Translations under genes and position numbers: made by a program
Source: Isoetes taiwanensis
Lineage: Eukaryota > Streptophyta > Lycopodiopsida > Isoetales > Isoetaceae
Reading direction: 5' to 3'
Assembly: GCA_021234155.1 (NCBI GenBank)
Contig: JAJEKV010000039.1
Location: forward strand, 3,385,745-3,449,744
Length of the DNA: 64,000 nt
Notes under the pieces: model-generated
What the model was told of the DNA's origin: nothing
The model's database searches: none
What the model saw: only the letters and a program-made list of their open reading frames with translations
Shown here: one piece after another, positions 52,137-63,680 of the stretch
Numbering within the stretch: position 1 is the first letter of the stretch
Layout: the number at the start of each line of letters is the position of its first letter

Positions 52137-53215
52137 AATTGCAAAAATTTGAGACGAAGGATATCCAACAGTTATCCACGCCTCGATCAATTATGAGACT
52201 GCAAGGTACCACCCAGGTGCACCTAGAGTTCACCCCATTAGATACTTCAAAGTCAATCCCAGCTGCTGACAGCGGCGAGAATCCAAAACAAAATTTGGAT
52301 AGTGAACTGAATGCAATCGTGTCAAGTAAATACCAATGCCATATACATGATTTTTTTTTTTATTTTTATTTTTTATTTTCTTTGGTCTTCCTCATCTCAA
52401 TTATGTTACAGAGATAAATGCTAGTATAAGGCATCACGAAGAGATTCCCAATGCATCTGTTTTAGAAGGAGAAATTAATTCCCCTGAGACTCATTCTACA
52501 CGGGATCCTGCATCAGATAAAAGTTTTACTGCTGAACATGTGCCACAGGCGGATGCAGGTGATGAAGTTGACAACGAAACCCTGGATCCTGAACAAGATG
52601 CAGCTTGCTCATCAAGTCCAATACCTCTTCAACCAAGAAAAACCAAGAGGTTAATGAAATCCTCCTTGTTCTGGATTTTAATGGGGTTTTGGGCACGTTT
52701 TATGACTTGAAAGAGAGGATCTCTACATGGGCCGAGCCAGAAGTGACCCTCCAAAAATTGAACCTTCAAAAGGCAGCAGTTTCCAGGCCTGGATTACAGG
52801 AGTTCTTAGAATGGTGTTTTTTAAAATTTGAGATTGCATTGTGGTCCAACATGGATAAGAGTAATGTCGACTTGTTGGTGAGAAAGCTGTCGTAGGAATA
52901 TAAGAAAAGATTTTTTTTTATTTAGAATCAGGATGACTGCACCAACACAAAGTTAAAAGTGGTTAATAAGTCAATTTTCCTTAAGCATCTGTCCAAAGTG
53001 TACCAGAAATACTGGAAATACCAAGTGAAAAAAATTGTGGATTCCAATTTCCTTTTGGAGCAACTCAAACCATGGATGGAAGGACTTCTGGTTGCAGAAA
53101 GTGTGTCTGCTTATGTGAAGGAAAATCAAATGTGGACATGTGGGATTCTGAAGAGTCGCACAACTACATGAAAATACTCGACAAGTATTTTCATAGATGA
53201 ATCTTGTAAAACTCT
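52137..53215 (+). pseudogene. FCP1/HAD-type phosphatase-like segment of the composite element
   Basis: Two acidic exons (52137-52326 and 52412-52645) precede NEILLVLDFNGVLGTFYDL, which corresponds to the HAD motif I region (DxNGxL form as in plant FCP1-like proteins). Then come SRPGLQEFLEWCFLKFEIAL plus WSNMD (motif II region), QDDCTNTKLK, and MEGLLVAESVSAYVKENQM. A one-base loss (near 52652) shifts the frame before motif I and a TAG follows LLVRKLS. Related plant genes encode small CTD-type phosphatases. Here it lies between a zinc-finger-like segment and a Ulp1 protease segment. Confidence 0.6.
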
Positions 53216-53329
53216 TTGAAAGTCAATATAAGTAAAATTTTTCTATGATATGTGTTGTACGTTTTCAATTTAAAATATTTGAATGGATTGTGAGCAAATG
53301 TTCTCGTGTGTGTTTAGAACTAGAGATGA

Positions 53330-53980
53330 TAGAGCTTTGGCAGTCCCTGTCTATCTAAAGGCACATACACATTTGGAAGTGTTGCTGAGTGGAACTGAAA
53401 CTTTCGTGTTTGTTCCTGCTTATCATGGACATCACTGGACCTATTTTTTATCGTAAGACGTGCGTGTCTCGCACAGAGATATAAACCAGGAATATATCAC
53501 TCTGATAGCATGGGCTTGCATGGCAGAAGCAGCCATATTGAGAGGTTAGTGCTTGCTCATTGCATTTTGCTGTTGTCATATAATGACAACAAACTTTGAA
53601 TGCAAGTTCTTGAAATTGCTTGGACACAATAATTTCAGCTTTACAACCTCAGATGTTGCAAAAACTTCCAGAACACCTCTTCAAACCGATGGTCATTCTT
53701 GTGGCCCTGCCTTATGTTCATTTATGCACAAATTTGTGAGGGGGTACTTGAAAGGAATGAATATATTGTTGCCTAATCTAGTAAGTTAACTCAAATGCAG
53801 CAGACAAACCAATCTCTGTTATTGACAAAGTGTGGTTAACTGCAGGTTGTGGATATTTCAGACCAGGATCTAGTTGATATTAGAGTGTTCATGATTGAAA
53901 TTTTAAGATTAGAAGCAACAAAAGCTGGAACTGAGAGGAACATATGTATTGGAAAGTATGTAGGTGCATGAGTCACCTCG
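53330..53980 (+). pseudogene. Ulp1 (C48) SUMO-protease-like segment of the composite element
   Basis: ALAVPVYLKAHTHLEVLLSG, then FVFVPAYHGHHWTYF (catalytic His in HHW), YHSDSMGLHGRSSHIER (catalytic Asp in DSM) and TPLQTDGHSCGPALCSFMHK (Gln and nucleophile Cys in SCG). This is the order and spacing of a C48 peptidase. Splice sites separate the last block; one stop (TAA) interrupts after WTYFLS. Ulp1 domains are known as cargo or accessory proteins in plant MULE (Kaonashi) and CACTA elements. Confidence 0.7.
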
Positions 53981-54195
53981 TACTTTCAAATCACTGTATA
54001 TCATTCTTATGTACATAATTATTACTGTAACCTTGATTCATTTCAATGGAAATTCATATTCAATTATATGTTCTTTGTCACAAAATAAGGCATCAAGTGT
54101 TCACAAGAATTCAAGTCTTCAAAAGAAATCAAGACAAACTCATTTTCACAGTTGAGGCACAGAACTTCAGATGAGTTCTGAAAATTAGAATGGTT

Positions 54196-56058
54196 TTACA
54201 TTTCATCCTCATCAGAAAGAACTTCGGGTAATTTCTGTGAAATTTTCTCCTCGTCTAAAGGATCCAGCCTATATACAGTCCTGTTCTGACGTTTAGTTGA
54301 TGGCATGTGAAGTCTAATTGCACAGATCTGTGTTGTGAATACTATGCCCTTAGCGTCTTTACTGCAAAGATCATAGTTGACGGTTGATTTTGCGCCCTTC
54401 TTGTAATACATACCTTCTACGACACTATCACTGACGTGGTACCATGTTCCATTGAGTTGGAAGTCTTTCTCCACTATCCATTCTGGTTTTGTGCATACCA
54501 GAATCCAGCATTCAACACCCTCATCATTCCCTTTCGTAGCAATGACAGCAAAATTATTGCCAACTCTAGGTGCCTCTGCTAACCTCGTAGGATTGGAGGA
54601 GAACAAGGACCTGCTGCTGGATTTACGGTCCTCCTCAATGTCAGCATGCACATTGGAGGATGGTACAATAACTTGAAGTTTCCAGTTATCAACATAGTCC
54701 TTGTTCACACAACTGTCCCACATGCCATCCAAGCAATAGCTATAGAAGCATGAAAGTTCCCTCATGTGCAACTGCAATAGAGATTCAGGATTGAATGCAT
54801 GTACACAATGGATCTGCCTAGTGTCCTATATCCTTTCTGCACCCCATGATTTATGTTTATCTATATCCTCTACCTTGAGTTCCCAAAAGAACCTTTTTAT
54901 ATTTTTCCTCTTGCTGGTTTCAGATGTGTTCATCCACTCGGATATTCAACAAGTAAACATCTCTTCGACAACTTCTACCACTTCATGAGCATTACCCAAT
55001 TTTATGCTGATGTATTTTGTCTTAACCGTCTTTTCAACTCAGCAGCCTTGCCATCATGTTCACCTTTCCTGTAGTTAGAACCAAAAAAATTCCACATCAT
55101 ATAGACTTCAGTATCGTTTATGTACCTAGCCACAAAGTAAAATGGTTTAGAAGCCTTGAATTGAGATGCGGCACCATCTAAAAACACATAATGTCTCTTT
55201 GGCACCCTTCCTTTCTGTTTCAGATATTTGTGGTACTTCATGAAGCAGTGTTGCACGAACAAAGTCAAAGTATCATGTTCCTTATCATTTGATACATAGT
55301 AATGTGTTTCCTTGATAATCTCATCTGCCACTGAGTCATTGATATGTTATTTGAACCAAAATAGTAATCTGGTTATTGACCCAGCAGATCGACTGCACCT
55401 CCTCTTGTTCCTTGAATGTATAGTTCTCTGTAAAATCCACTACCAAAAGACATGCATCTGCTGGGAGATTCTCCAGAAGCTCCTTAAATTGTTTTGCCTG
55501 CCATTGGTACTTGAAATTATGTGGTGGAAAGATTTTTAGACGCTCTTTCAGTTTATCTAGAAGCTTCTTGAGTTGTGTCTCATTGTATTGACGAGTCAAT
55601 CTCCTACCAGACTCGACTTGTCTTTTTCGTAGTCAATGTACTCCCATTTCACTTTCATGTTACTGCCACTTTCTTCCATGGGACAGGTTTGAAACTTCCT
55701 GATTCCAAACAACTCACAATCTCCAAGGATGCATGCCTTCTTATGAAACTCATCTAATTCACTCTTTGGACACAATATAGATCTCTGTACTTGCAATTTT
55801 ATGCTGGTGTGCCCTGCATTGACCAAGTTCATGTGATTTACACATATCACAGGTGCAAGTGCAATTCTTCAGATGTTTGGTTCTCATCCCATTGAGTCCA
55901 TCCACTAGCATTTGCATCCTCACATGCTGAATGCAACAGCAACTATTGAAGTCCTTCAATTTCACAACAAACCAAGGTTTTAGCTTCTCAAAAGCTCGAA
56001 GACGAATCTTAATTTGTGAATGTCGGTCCTTGAACCTCTTGAACAATAGCATCTGCAT
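54196..56058 (-). mobile_element. DDE-transposase-like gene ('DFxENY / DGxAxQFK' type), frameshifted
   Basis: Minus strand, N to C: FKDRHSQIKIRLRAFEKLKP, then a Cys-rich patch (CTCTCDMCKSHELGQCRAH). FPPHNFKYQWQAKQF leads to CLLVVDFTENYTFKEQEEVQ, WVNNQITI, VSNDKEHDTLTLF, RHYVFLDGAASQFKASKPFY and MMWNFFGSNYRKGEHDGKAA. The C-terminal domain (54196-54777, 193 aa) is long and intact. Candidate catalytic acids are D in VDFTENY, D in FLDGAASQ and E or D in EHDG. The same motif order is known to me from uncharacterised animal and plant transposase-like proteins. Four or five frame changes (near 55760, 55600, 55340 and 55000). It converges with the Ulp1 segment. Confidence 0.6.
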
Positions 56059-56119
56059 GAAATGAACACAAAACTGTTAGGACACACATTATATTCACTA
56101 GACCAAGCACCTTAGTGCT

Positions 56120-57050
56120 GTGTACATTACCACACACCACACCACACCATACCACACCACACCATGCACCACACACATCATAACCATCAAACAGACGATT
56201 CTAAACTCATGCCACACCACACACCACAGAGCACATACCATGTACCACACACTCTACACCACACAATCTACACGCTATACACCATCCCCGACATATACAT
56301 ACACCAAATGTGTGGTGGTAGCAAGGATTGGTGGGACATTGTGCAGGGTGGTGGAGTGTGGTGGTGAGAGATATTGGAGTGTGGTGGTGGAACATGGTGG
56401 AGTGTGGTGGTGGGAGATGGTGGAGTGTGATGGTGGGAGATGGTGGGGTGTGATGTGGGACATAGTAGAGTGTGGTAGTGGGAAATGGTAGAGTATAGTG
56501 GTGGGAGATGGTGGGGTGTGATGTGGGACATGGTGAATTGTGGTGTAGTGTGGTGGTGGGAGATGGTGGGCTTCAAATGTGGTGGTAATGAAGAATGTGG
56601 TGCATGTGGTGGTGCGAGTGGTGGGTTTGAAATGTGGTGATAAATGTGGTGTTGGTAAAGATATGGTGGTAGTCTATGGTAGATGAAATGTAGTGGTAGA
56701 ATAGATGGTGGGGTGTTATGCGGTGTGGTGGTGACAAATATGGTGAACTGTGGTGATGAGAGATTGTATGGTGAAATGTAAAGTGTGGTGGTGGGAGATG
56801 GTGGGCTTCTAGTGTGGTGGTAATGAAGAATGTGGTGAATATGGTGGTGGGGGATTGTGGGGGGAGGGGTTGGGCGAAAAGGGGATGTGTGGTGGGGTTG
56901 GGGAGGGGAGGAGGGGGTGTGGGGTGAGGGGGAGAATAAATAGGAATCCACACATATCATACATTTAACATGCACACACCCACATGACACTATAAATATC
57001 ACGTGCCCCAACCCACCCCACCCCACCCCACACCACACCACACCACACCT
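56120..57050. repeat. CA/GT-rich minisatellite block
   Basis: CCACACCACACC runs at 56130-56175 and 57005-57050 flank about 600 bp of irregular GGTGGTGGGAGAT-type units (25-35 bp, 56330-56920). The strands differ strongly in purine content (G-rich on +). The long ORFs on the minus strand here are repeat artefacts. Confidence 0.85.
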
Positions 57051-57254
57051 CACATCACTTTCCTATCCTATTTGGTCTGCCATAAAAAATCTGCATAGCC
57101 TGCTCTCATAATATTTTTGAAATTCGTACCTTGATAATAATTACATACCTTTCCTAATATTAAAAGTTCTACTTCTTTACTACTCATTAAATCCTGTCCC
57201 TGCACTACATTTTTGGCGTTTCGCTCTCAAGCTTCCAAGCTAATTTCGGCAGCA

Positions 57255-57647
57255 ATGTTTAACAGGTTCAGAGACGATAACGGCATTGCTAGAATGAACG
57301 AGGACGGCCTGATGCATGCTTTAACCAAGGCCCGTGACCAGTCTCTGAAGGTGGATATGCCTAAATCCATCGTCTTTGCTGATTTCGAAGCCACCCTAAA
57401 CCCATTCAACAGAGTGGATGCTGGGCCATCAATGGCTATTTTTGGCGTAGGAATGACAGAAAGCGAGTTGAAAGACAAGGTCTCTGACCTTATGATACAT
57501 GCTGCTGTAAAGAGGTATAGAATGGGTTATTCGGCACTTCAGCATTCTGAATCGGCAACAGCGGAAACTATTGGCAGGAATGGCTTCACACCACAAGGGG
57601 GTGCAGGAAGCTATGGTAAACCTGGTCCTATGCACTTTTGGAGATGA
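57255..57647 (+). CDS. Unidentified ORF, 130 aa
   Basis: Open from about 57213, with the first ATG at 57255. It contains FNRFRDDNGIARMNEDGLMH, PKSIVFADFEATLNPFNRVD and MAIFGVGMTESELKDKVSDL, with a Gly-rich end. Composition is protein-like and there is no internal stop. I do not recognise a family. The upstream open frame suggests it could be an internal exon, perhaps of the adjacent composite element. Confidence 0.35.
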   Translation: MFNRFRDDNGIARMNEDGLMHALTKARDQSLKVDMPKSIVFADFEATLNPFNRVDAGPSMAIFGVGMTESELKDKVSDLMIHAAVKRYRMGYSALQHSESATAETIGRNGFTPQGGAGSYGKPGPMHFWR

Positions 57648-58520
57648 CTGCACAAAGCTTGCATGCTTTAGTGTAGAAAATAGTCATTTTGGATGCACCA
57701 CCATTGGATCCAGTAATACCAGACCAGCTCCTCCTGCTGCTCAGGAAATGCATGGGTAAAAAATCTCGGGTACAGAGCCAGAGCTTTCAATGGAAAGCCA
57801 AATTTTGTAATATAGTGCTTTTTTTTAATATATTGTAAACTTTCGGACAGAGAATGTACTTTCATCTGACATATATTTGTCTTTGAATAATTTAACTAAA
57901 ATTTTAGGATTAATTATCTGTCATTCTTAAATATTGTTAGACTGTACACACAGATCCAGTAAACGAGTATAGTACTTGTAGCTCAATTATGTCATGTTCT
58001 AATATTCTCAACATTAAATATTATTTAGCTGCATTTCAGAGTCAACTACAGACAATTCACATGCTGCATACAATACAACACGATCACTGTACAACGCAAT
58101 AACCACCACATGCACCACCACACTAAGCACCATAACTAAGAAAACATGAATAACAGAATTTATAAACTAACCTCTGATTCCTCTAAATAGTGGGCAGCAT
58201 GTTCTTCTCTTACATCTCTCTCCAATCTTCTACTTCTAACATTCTTTGTGCTAGGAGACACTCTGGTGTTCTCAATCCAAAAAATTTGAATCTTTTGGAT
58301 TGTAGGAACTTGTAATCCAATATATTTAATATATAATGGGCCTAGAAGAGAAGATATCGCATAAGAGGAAGCTGATAATCTGTTAAACATATACCCGACT
58401 ATTGTATTGAAACAACATTTTCATGAAATATGAGCTTCTGATATTAGTTCAAGCAGTTAGCCAACAATGAATTCTGTGTACTAAGCAATTGATCTGCTAT
58501 ATATAAATAAGTTGAACTGT
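57648..58520. other. AT-rich, no gene seen
   Basis: No supported coding or structural feature. Confidence 0.5.
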
Positions 58521-58529
58521 AGGGGAGTG

Positions 58530-59617
58530 GTATATTGACAGCCAGCTTGCACCCTGGCAGCTTTTTCGCCACAAGTTCCGACTTCAGGAACGGGACTGCG
58601 CTATTTGGGCACGGGTTGCTAATGCGCTACCGCTGCATCCTCTGCAGGCGTCCGGGCGGGTATGGAGTTGTCATCCAAAAGTTGACCCCTCGAATTTCGT
58701 GAAGTCATGCTATGAGCTTTTGGCTATTCAGGATGAGCTGCCTCCCTCGGACGGCTGGACTCTCCAGGTGCTAGGAGATGACTGGGGCAACATTTGGAAG
58801 TGGGTGTGGAATCCAATCTCGCCCCCAAGATTAGGGTGCTGCTATGGCAGATAGTGCACCGGTCCCTGAGGGTGAACACGTGGGTGCACAGGATCAATCC
58901 ACGGATCAGTGACAGGTGTCCAATGTATGGTGCCTGTGCGGAGACCCTGGAGCATTGCATGTTTCTCTGCGCAGATATCGAGCCGGCATGGCAATGGGTC
59001 CAGCGCCTCTTTCACACCTCGCTCCAGAGTCAACAGGTTCTGTTGGGGGTGTATCCTCGTGGGTGGTCCCAGCCTCAGAGTCTGGCCTTCCATTTGGGCA
59101 AGGCATGGTTAGTGTGGCTCATTTGGAAGCGTCGACGCATGAAGGTCTTCAGGAATGAGGGAGTGTAGCCTCGGGTTTTGATCCCGCAGTTAAGGTACAA
59201 ATTATATCTCTCGTACCTGGGGTCTCCTCGAAAGGAGCAGTTTAAGGCTGTGGTCTGGGAAAGGACCCTTTTCATTGTAGATAGCATTGGCAGATTTATC
59301 CCATGAGTCGTAGGTAGGTATATGTGATGTGTGGGTGCTCGCTCATGTTTGGGCAGGGGTACCCTAGTATCGCTCTTTCACAGTAGGCATCGGACCGTAA
59401 GAGGACGAGGGATCATATATGTAAAGAAACCATTGAAATCACAGACTAGGAACTTGGTAAATATATTCTATATACAAGAATTATATATGTAATAATATCT
59501 CAATCATGCATGTTGGTAGCGAAGCTCACATGTTGTGTCATGAAAGTCCTGGGCCCCATGGGTGTAGAAGGACTCTAAACTTCTCATTTATTTACTTACT
59601 TACTTCTTACTTACATT
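58530..59617 (+). mobile_element. 5'-truncated LINE: RT zinc-binding (zf-RVT) domain and 3' tail
   Basis: APKIRVLLWQIVHRSLRVNT, CPMYGACAETLEHCMFLC and AWQWVQRLF are the zinc-binding domain after LINE reverse transcriptases (CPMC...E...H.F..C). Upstream, WKWVWNP is in another frame. The coding part ends at 59168, then a 3' UTR and a tail of ATTTACTTACTT repeats at about 59590-59617. Confidence 0.75.
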
Positions 59618-60300
59618 GACCAATTGGAAGGATGGCTTACTGAACATGGCGATGATGGCGCTCAGCTTGTGCACCAGATTATTAAGCATATCATATACGC
59701 CAATGATGTCGACCTTCTATCCCACACCGCGGAAGACATGCAGTAGCATTTACATGTCCTGGACACTTTCTAGTGAGACACAAGAAGGACAAGACTAAGG
59801 TACTGCTTGTCTCATCGTCGTGCCATTCGAGGCTTCCCTCCTTCACTTATCAGGGGCAAAATGTGGAGGTAGCACCCACCTACAAGTACATGGGCATAGA
59901 GTTTTCCACTACAACATACTGGGACATTTCTATCCGGTTATGGGTGACAACGGGTTGGAGGGCATTTTATACGATGCAGAACAACAGTTACAGGGCAGAG
60001 CTATATGAATGGGATCATCTGCCACACTTGTACGGGATCTTGGTGGAACCCGTTCTTTTATTTGCCCAGTCATATCCCTGCCACCTCAAATAAACTGGGG
60101 CAGGTACAGAAAGCCCTTCTAACTTGAGGGGTAAAATATACAATCCCCTACCAAACTCTTCTGGATGAGAGGTTTCTCATCTTTACAGTGGGCAGCACTC
60201 AATTGCCACATTATCTACTTTCAAAAGGTAGTTGTATGGGCAATGATCGTCTCCTCAACTTGGCTTATATAGTGGTCATGTGTCTATAGCACCTCAAAGC
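59618..60300 (+). mobile_element. Second LINE fragment: reverse transcriptase core
   Basis: HIIYANDVDLLSHTAEDMQ matches the YADD box (second Asp context kept, first D changed to N). TKVLLVSSSCHSRLPSF, YKYMGIEFSTT and EPVLLFAQSY follow, as in the RT thumb region. It lies directly behind the tail of the first LINE, in an order opposite to a single element, so it is a separate insertion. Stops are frequent. Confidence 0.7.
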
Positions 60301-60493
60301 CTGTTGGAAGGAGAGGCAAGCTCAGTAGGTCTCCCGATGGAATATGCAAGAGCACAGGTGCATACAGGTGGAAATTGAAGAGGATCACCATCACTTGTGC
60401 CAGTACCTTGATACTTGCTTCCTCTGCAAGCTTTGCTTACACAGGGTCTATAGTGCTATCTATGTACACATTTATCACTGAAAAAGCATAGAT

Positions 60494-60787
60494 TCATAGT
60501 GCCAATTTGCACAGGTGCATATTGCCCCCGAATTGAGGCAAGCAGATGGGTTCGAGCGGCGCATGAGGATAGACTGTCAGTGTTGCCATTTGGGTGCCGC
60601 TGAGTTGGTTATGCCTGGGATCTAAAAACAACACCGAATCCTCTGAAGAATGCAACCAGTTACGCGCATCGTCGAATTTAGAGGAGTTGAGTCTTTTAAC
60701 GCACCACAGATCATCATCTGTGGACATGATTTTCCAATAGAGGATAGATTGGAGCAAGGGATCACCTGAGCCCAATTCGGTCATCAC
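60494..60787 (-). CDS. Unidentified ORF, 97 aa
   Basis: Minus-strand open frame with DDLWCVKRLNSSKFDDARNW and HSSEDSVLFLDPRHNQLSG. Coding-like composition, with no family recognised. It might be the first exon of a gene whose rest is outside or lost. Confidence 0.3.
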   Translation of the reverse strand: MMTELGSGDPLLQSILYWKIMSTDDDLWCVKRLNSSKFDDARNWLHSSEDSVLFLDPRHNQLSGTQMATLTVYPHAPLEPICLPQFGGNMHLCKLAL

Positions 60788-60947
60788 AACCTGGCACTTG
60801 TGAGTTCTTGCAATGTTTTTGGCATTTCAAAACCCCAATCTGGAGCCGAAATTGATCACCCAGCAGGATCATCGCCGGATCGCCCGGATCAAACTATTCA
60901 TCCCCGGATCAAACTACACGACCTCCTCTTTTGTGTAAACCAAATCC

Positions 60948-61210
60948 TATTCTGGAATACAAAGTGTATTCCAGAATAAATTTTCCTCTTCTCCCGGAGC
61001 CGTTATCCGGTATCCCTCTATTTTATTTTCTTCTTTTACACTTCTAAAATATTCAGAAGATGCATGAACGCCAAGATACAAGTCAAATTTCGTTGCCCAG
61101 AGCCAGATTTAGTTGCCCACATAATACAAAAGTGTATTTCGGAATACACTTTTGTATTCCGGAATACAATCTTCTATTCCGAAATACAATACACTTTGTA
61201 TTCCTAATAT
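60948..61210. repeat. Cluster of GGAATACA palindromes
   Basis: Perfect hairpins: TATTCTGGAATACA with its complement (60948-60961 / 60965-60978); AATACAAAAGTGTATT with its complement (61123-61138 / 61143-61158); and the palindrome TGTATTCCGGAATACA (61153-61168). Two further diverged copies lie to 61204. Confidence 0.85.
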
Positions 61211-61339
61211 CTTAATATCTCAAAAGTTGTGCAACTACAAAATGTTACTTGTTTTCATATTACTAATAGCTACCACGAGAAAAAATAAACAGAGCATAAA
61301 AATCTTAGGTATCTTCATGTGAGATCACTGCGAATAGTT

Positions 61340-61640
61340 CCACTTAATCTTCAATCAATTAAATGCTAGAGAAAGAAGTGAAGGTGACGATGATGGCATA
61401 AACATGCATGATGATCTGGTAGATCCCTCTCTGATCACTCCTCATACTTTTGTACATAACGGAGTCGTTGGAAAAGACTGTAAATTTTGTATGTGGTTAT
61501 GAAGATTTTATTTTCAATTTTTGAAAATACTACAATTTCAGTTATAAAAATCTCTTCAATTTTTGGTTAAAAATTATATTCTCTTAAATTAGAGGTTCTC
61601 TTTAAAAACATACTTCAGGCAAATTCTAATTGCTAGGGAA
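61340..61640 (+). mobile_element. Decayed element with acidic C-terminal tail (copy B)
   Basis: Reads ERSEGDDDGINMHDDLVDPS, then LITPHTFVHN, matching copy A (6990-7440, minus). The untranslated continuation also aligns, including GAATACTACAATTTCAGTTA-like and CTCTTAAATT blocks. Confidence 0.55.
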
Positions 61641-63000
61641 AAAGTCACTTTGAAATAGTCAATTCTCTCTTTGCACAAAAAAATTGGTGATTTTGGGGGT
61701 TTCAAAATACAATTTTATGCCTTGTTTTTTTTTTAAAACCTCATTTTAGCCCTTTTGTTGGAAGAAAAAAGAGAATCTTCAAGGAATATTCCTTTTGCTT
61801 CTGTTTCAATGATTTGCTCTCGTTTCAAATGCAACCTTGTTTTTACCATGATCAGGATGTTTCTCCACTTTTGCAAAACTTAATATATGATCACTTTATT
61901 CTACAGAGCAACTCCTCGTGCCCTTAACATTTCTAAGAGCTCTTCAGGTCCTTCAACCACTATCTTGAGTCTTAGGTAAGTTTTCTGGCCAAAACACCAT
62001 ATAACTTTAAAATCCCAAATAGGGTCATGGTGCATGAATCATGACATTTCCTTATATCAACATTGTTTGCCATTTACACCAGATTCCAAACCGGCCATCT
62101 TGTAAAGTAGAATCATACACATGTAAATGCTATCGAAGCATACTTATCCGCAGCTTAAATCCTGGTCGTATGACTATACTCCTGTGACTTGAATCCAAGT
62201 AACCTATCTGAAATCGCCTCAGCAGACATAAATTACCCAAAATAAGGGAAATTGTACCTCAATATCACAGAATTTCCATCCATTGTCTATAAAAAGGACT
62301 CTCCTTGGCAATTGCAATATCTTGTGCACTATTTATATAAAAAGGTATGCCACTAGACCATCTAACAATTGCATAGAATAATAATCTACACATATACAAC
62401 TCATTCTCTCAAGATTCGATTCTTTTGTTCTTTTTTATACAAATGATACGTATGCATATTTTCTGGTTCTTTTTCCTGGGTACAAGGGTTTTTAGATGTG
62501 AATTCTCCCGTGGAAGTTTTAGCTCTCCCGTCTTCAACGAAGAACATGGCATAAAGTGGAAGATATACTTAAAGATCAAGATGCCTTCAGCAAGTGTTTC
62601 TGCCGAGCTTCTCTGCCGCCATAGCCCGTGCTCATGAATGGCCAACATTTTCCCTTTCCTTCTATGCCTTGCATGATCATGACAGAAAAGAAAAGATACT
62701 TCAGTGGAGGTGCCGAAGAGCTAAATCTCTTCTATTGCAGATCTGGGGCTAGTTCCAGATCTGCTTCTTCAAGTGAAGGTTATATTCTCTACTCCCGACC
62801 AAATTGTTTACATATTTTCTTGAAGACTTGAATATAGTGCTCCTGAAGAATGAACTGTGTTATGGGCGCCCAATGTATTTGAAGTTTATTTTCAGAAGGC
62901 AATGATGGCAGAATTAGTTTTTTTGCTATGTCCAATTTTAACTAAGTATTGCCCATGCCCAAATGTAAGGTCTTCACAGTGTTATGCTCCAGCACCGCAC
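61641..63000. other. No recognisable gene
   Basis: Two adjacent open frames at 62425-62831 have no family resemblance. Otherwise AT-rich. Confidence 0.35.
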
Positions 63001-63006
63001 TCATGT

Positions 63007-63155
63007 ATGCTCCAGCCAGAATAACATCTCTATGAGCATAGTTTTGCTAGGTCTAAAGCTGCAGCCAAGGGCAAATTCCATGCTCCAGCTGCAATAACAT
63101 CTCCATGAGCATAGATTTGTTGGATCTAAAGCTGCGGCCAAGAGCAAATTCTGAG
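63007..63155. repeat. 73-bp tandem duplication
   Basis: Two units, starting at 63007 and 63080, share GAGCATAG and TCTAAAGCTGC; about 85% identical. Confidence 0.8.
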
Positions 63156-63680
63156 CCTCTGTTAATTGATCCACTGTTCTTCCATAACTTCTGGCTGTTT
63201 GCATCAAATTGTTGAATGAAATGAGTGATATTATTTTCAAATCCGCAAGGTTTTGAGCCCCTTTCTTTTCTGGTGGTGAGTGTTAGCAGTAGCTACAGAT
63301 GTTCAGTTCCATCAATTCCGTCGCCAGGTATGGTTCCTACATTTTTGTTTGATGTGTACCCCTTCCAGGTTGAGGATTTAAATAGATGTAAGTTCCTTGC
63401 GTAGTGATAGCCTTGAGGTTGTAACTATCAGGGTTTTGAAGAAAATTCTTACTTCATTTGCAGCTAAATTTAAGTCGGAGCGTTTGTATTTTGTTCTGTG
63501 CTTCATCTTCGGAGACGTCTTTCGTGTAGGCTTCAGCTTCGGATGGCTTTAATGAACTGTGGCAAATAGTGGCATGCATAGCCTTTGTTTTTTATAATAT
63601 GCTACATAAGAGTAAGCTTTCCTCTTTTTTTAGATATATTTGTGGCACAACATCCATCAATAATTAGTGTGCTAATGGTG

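Noticed and set aside
56207-57053. Long His/Pro/Thr-rich ORFs on the minus strand
   Set aside because: They are open only because the GGTGG minisatellite lacks stops in several frames; no protein-like composition.
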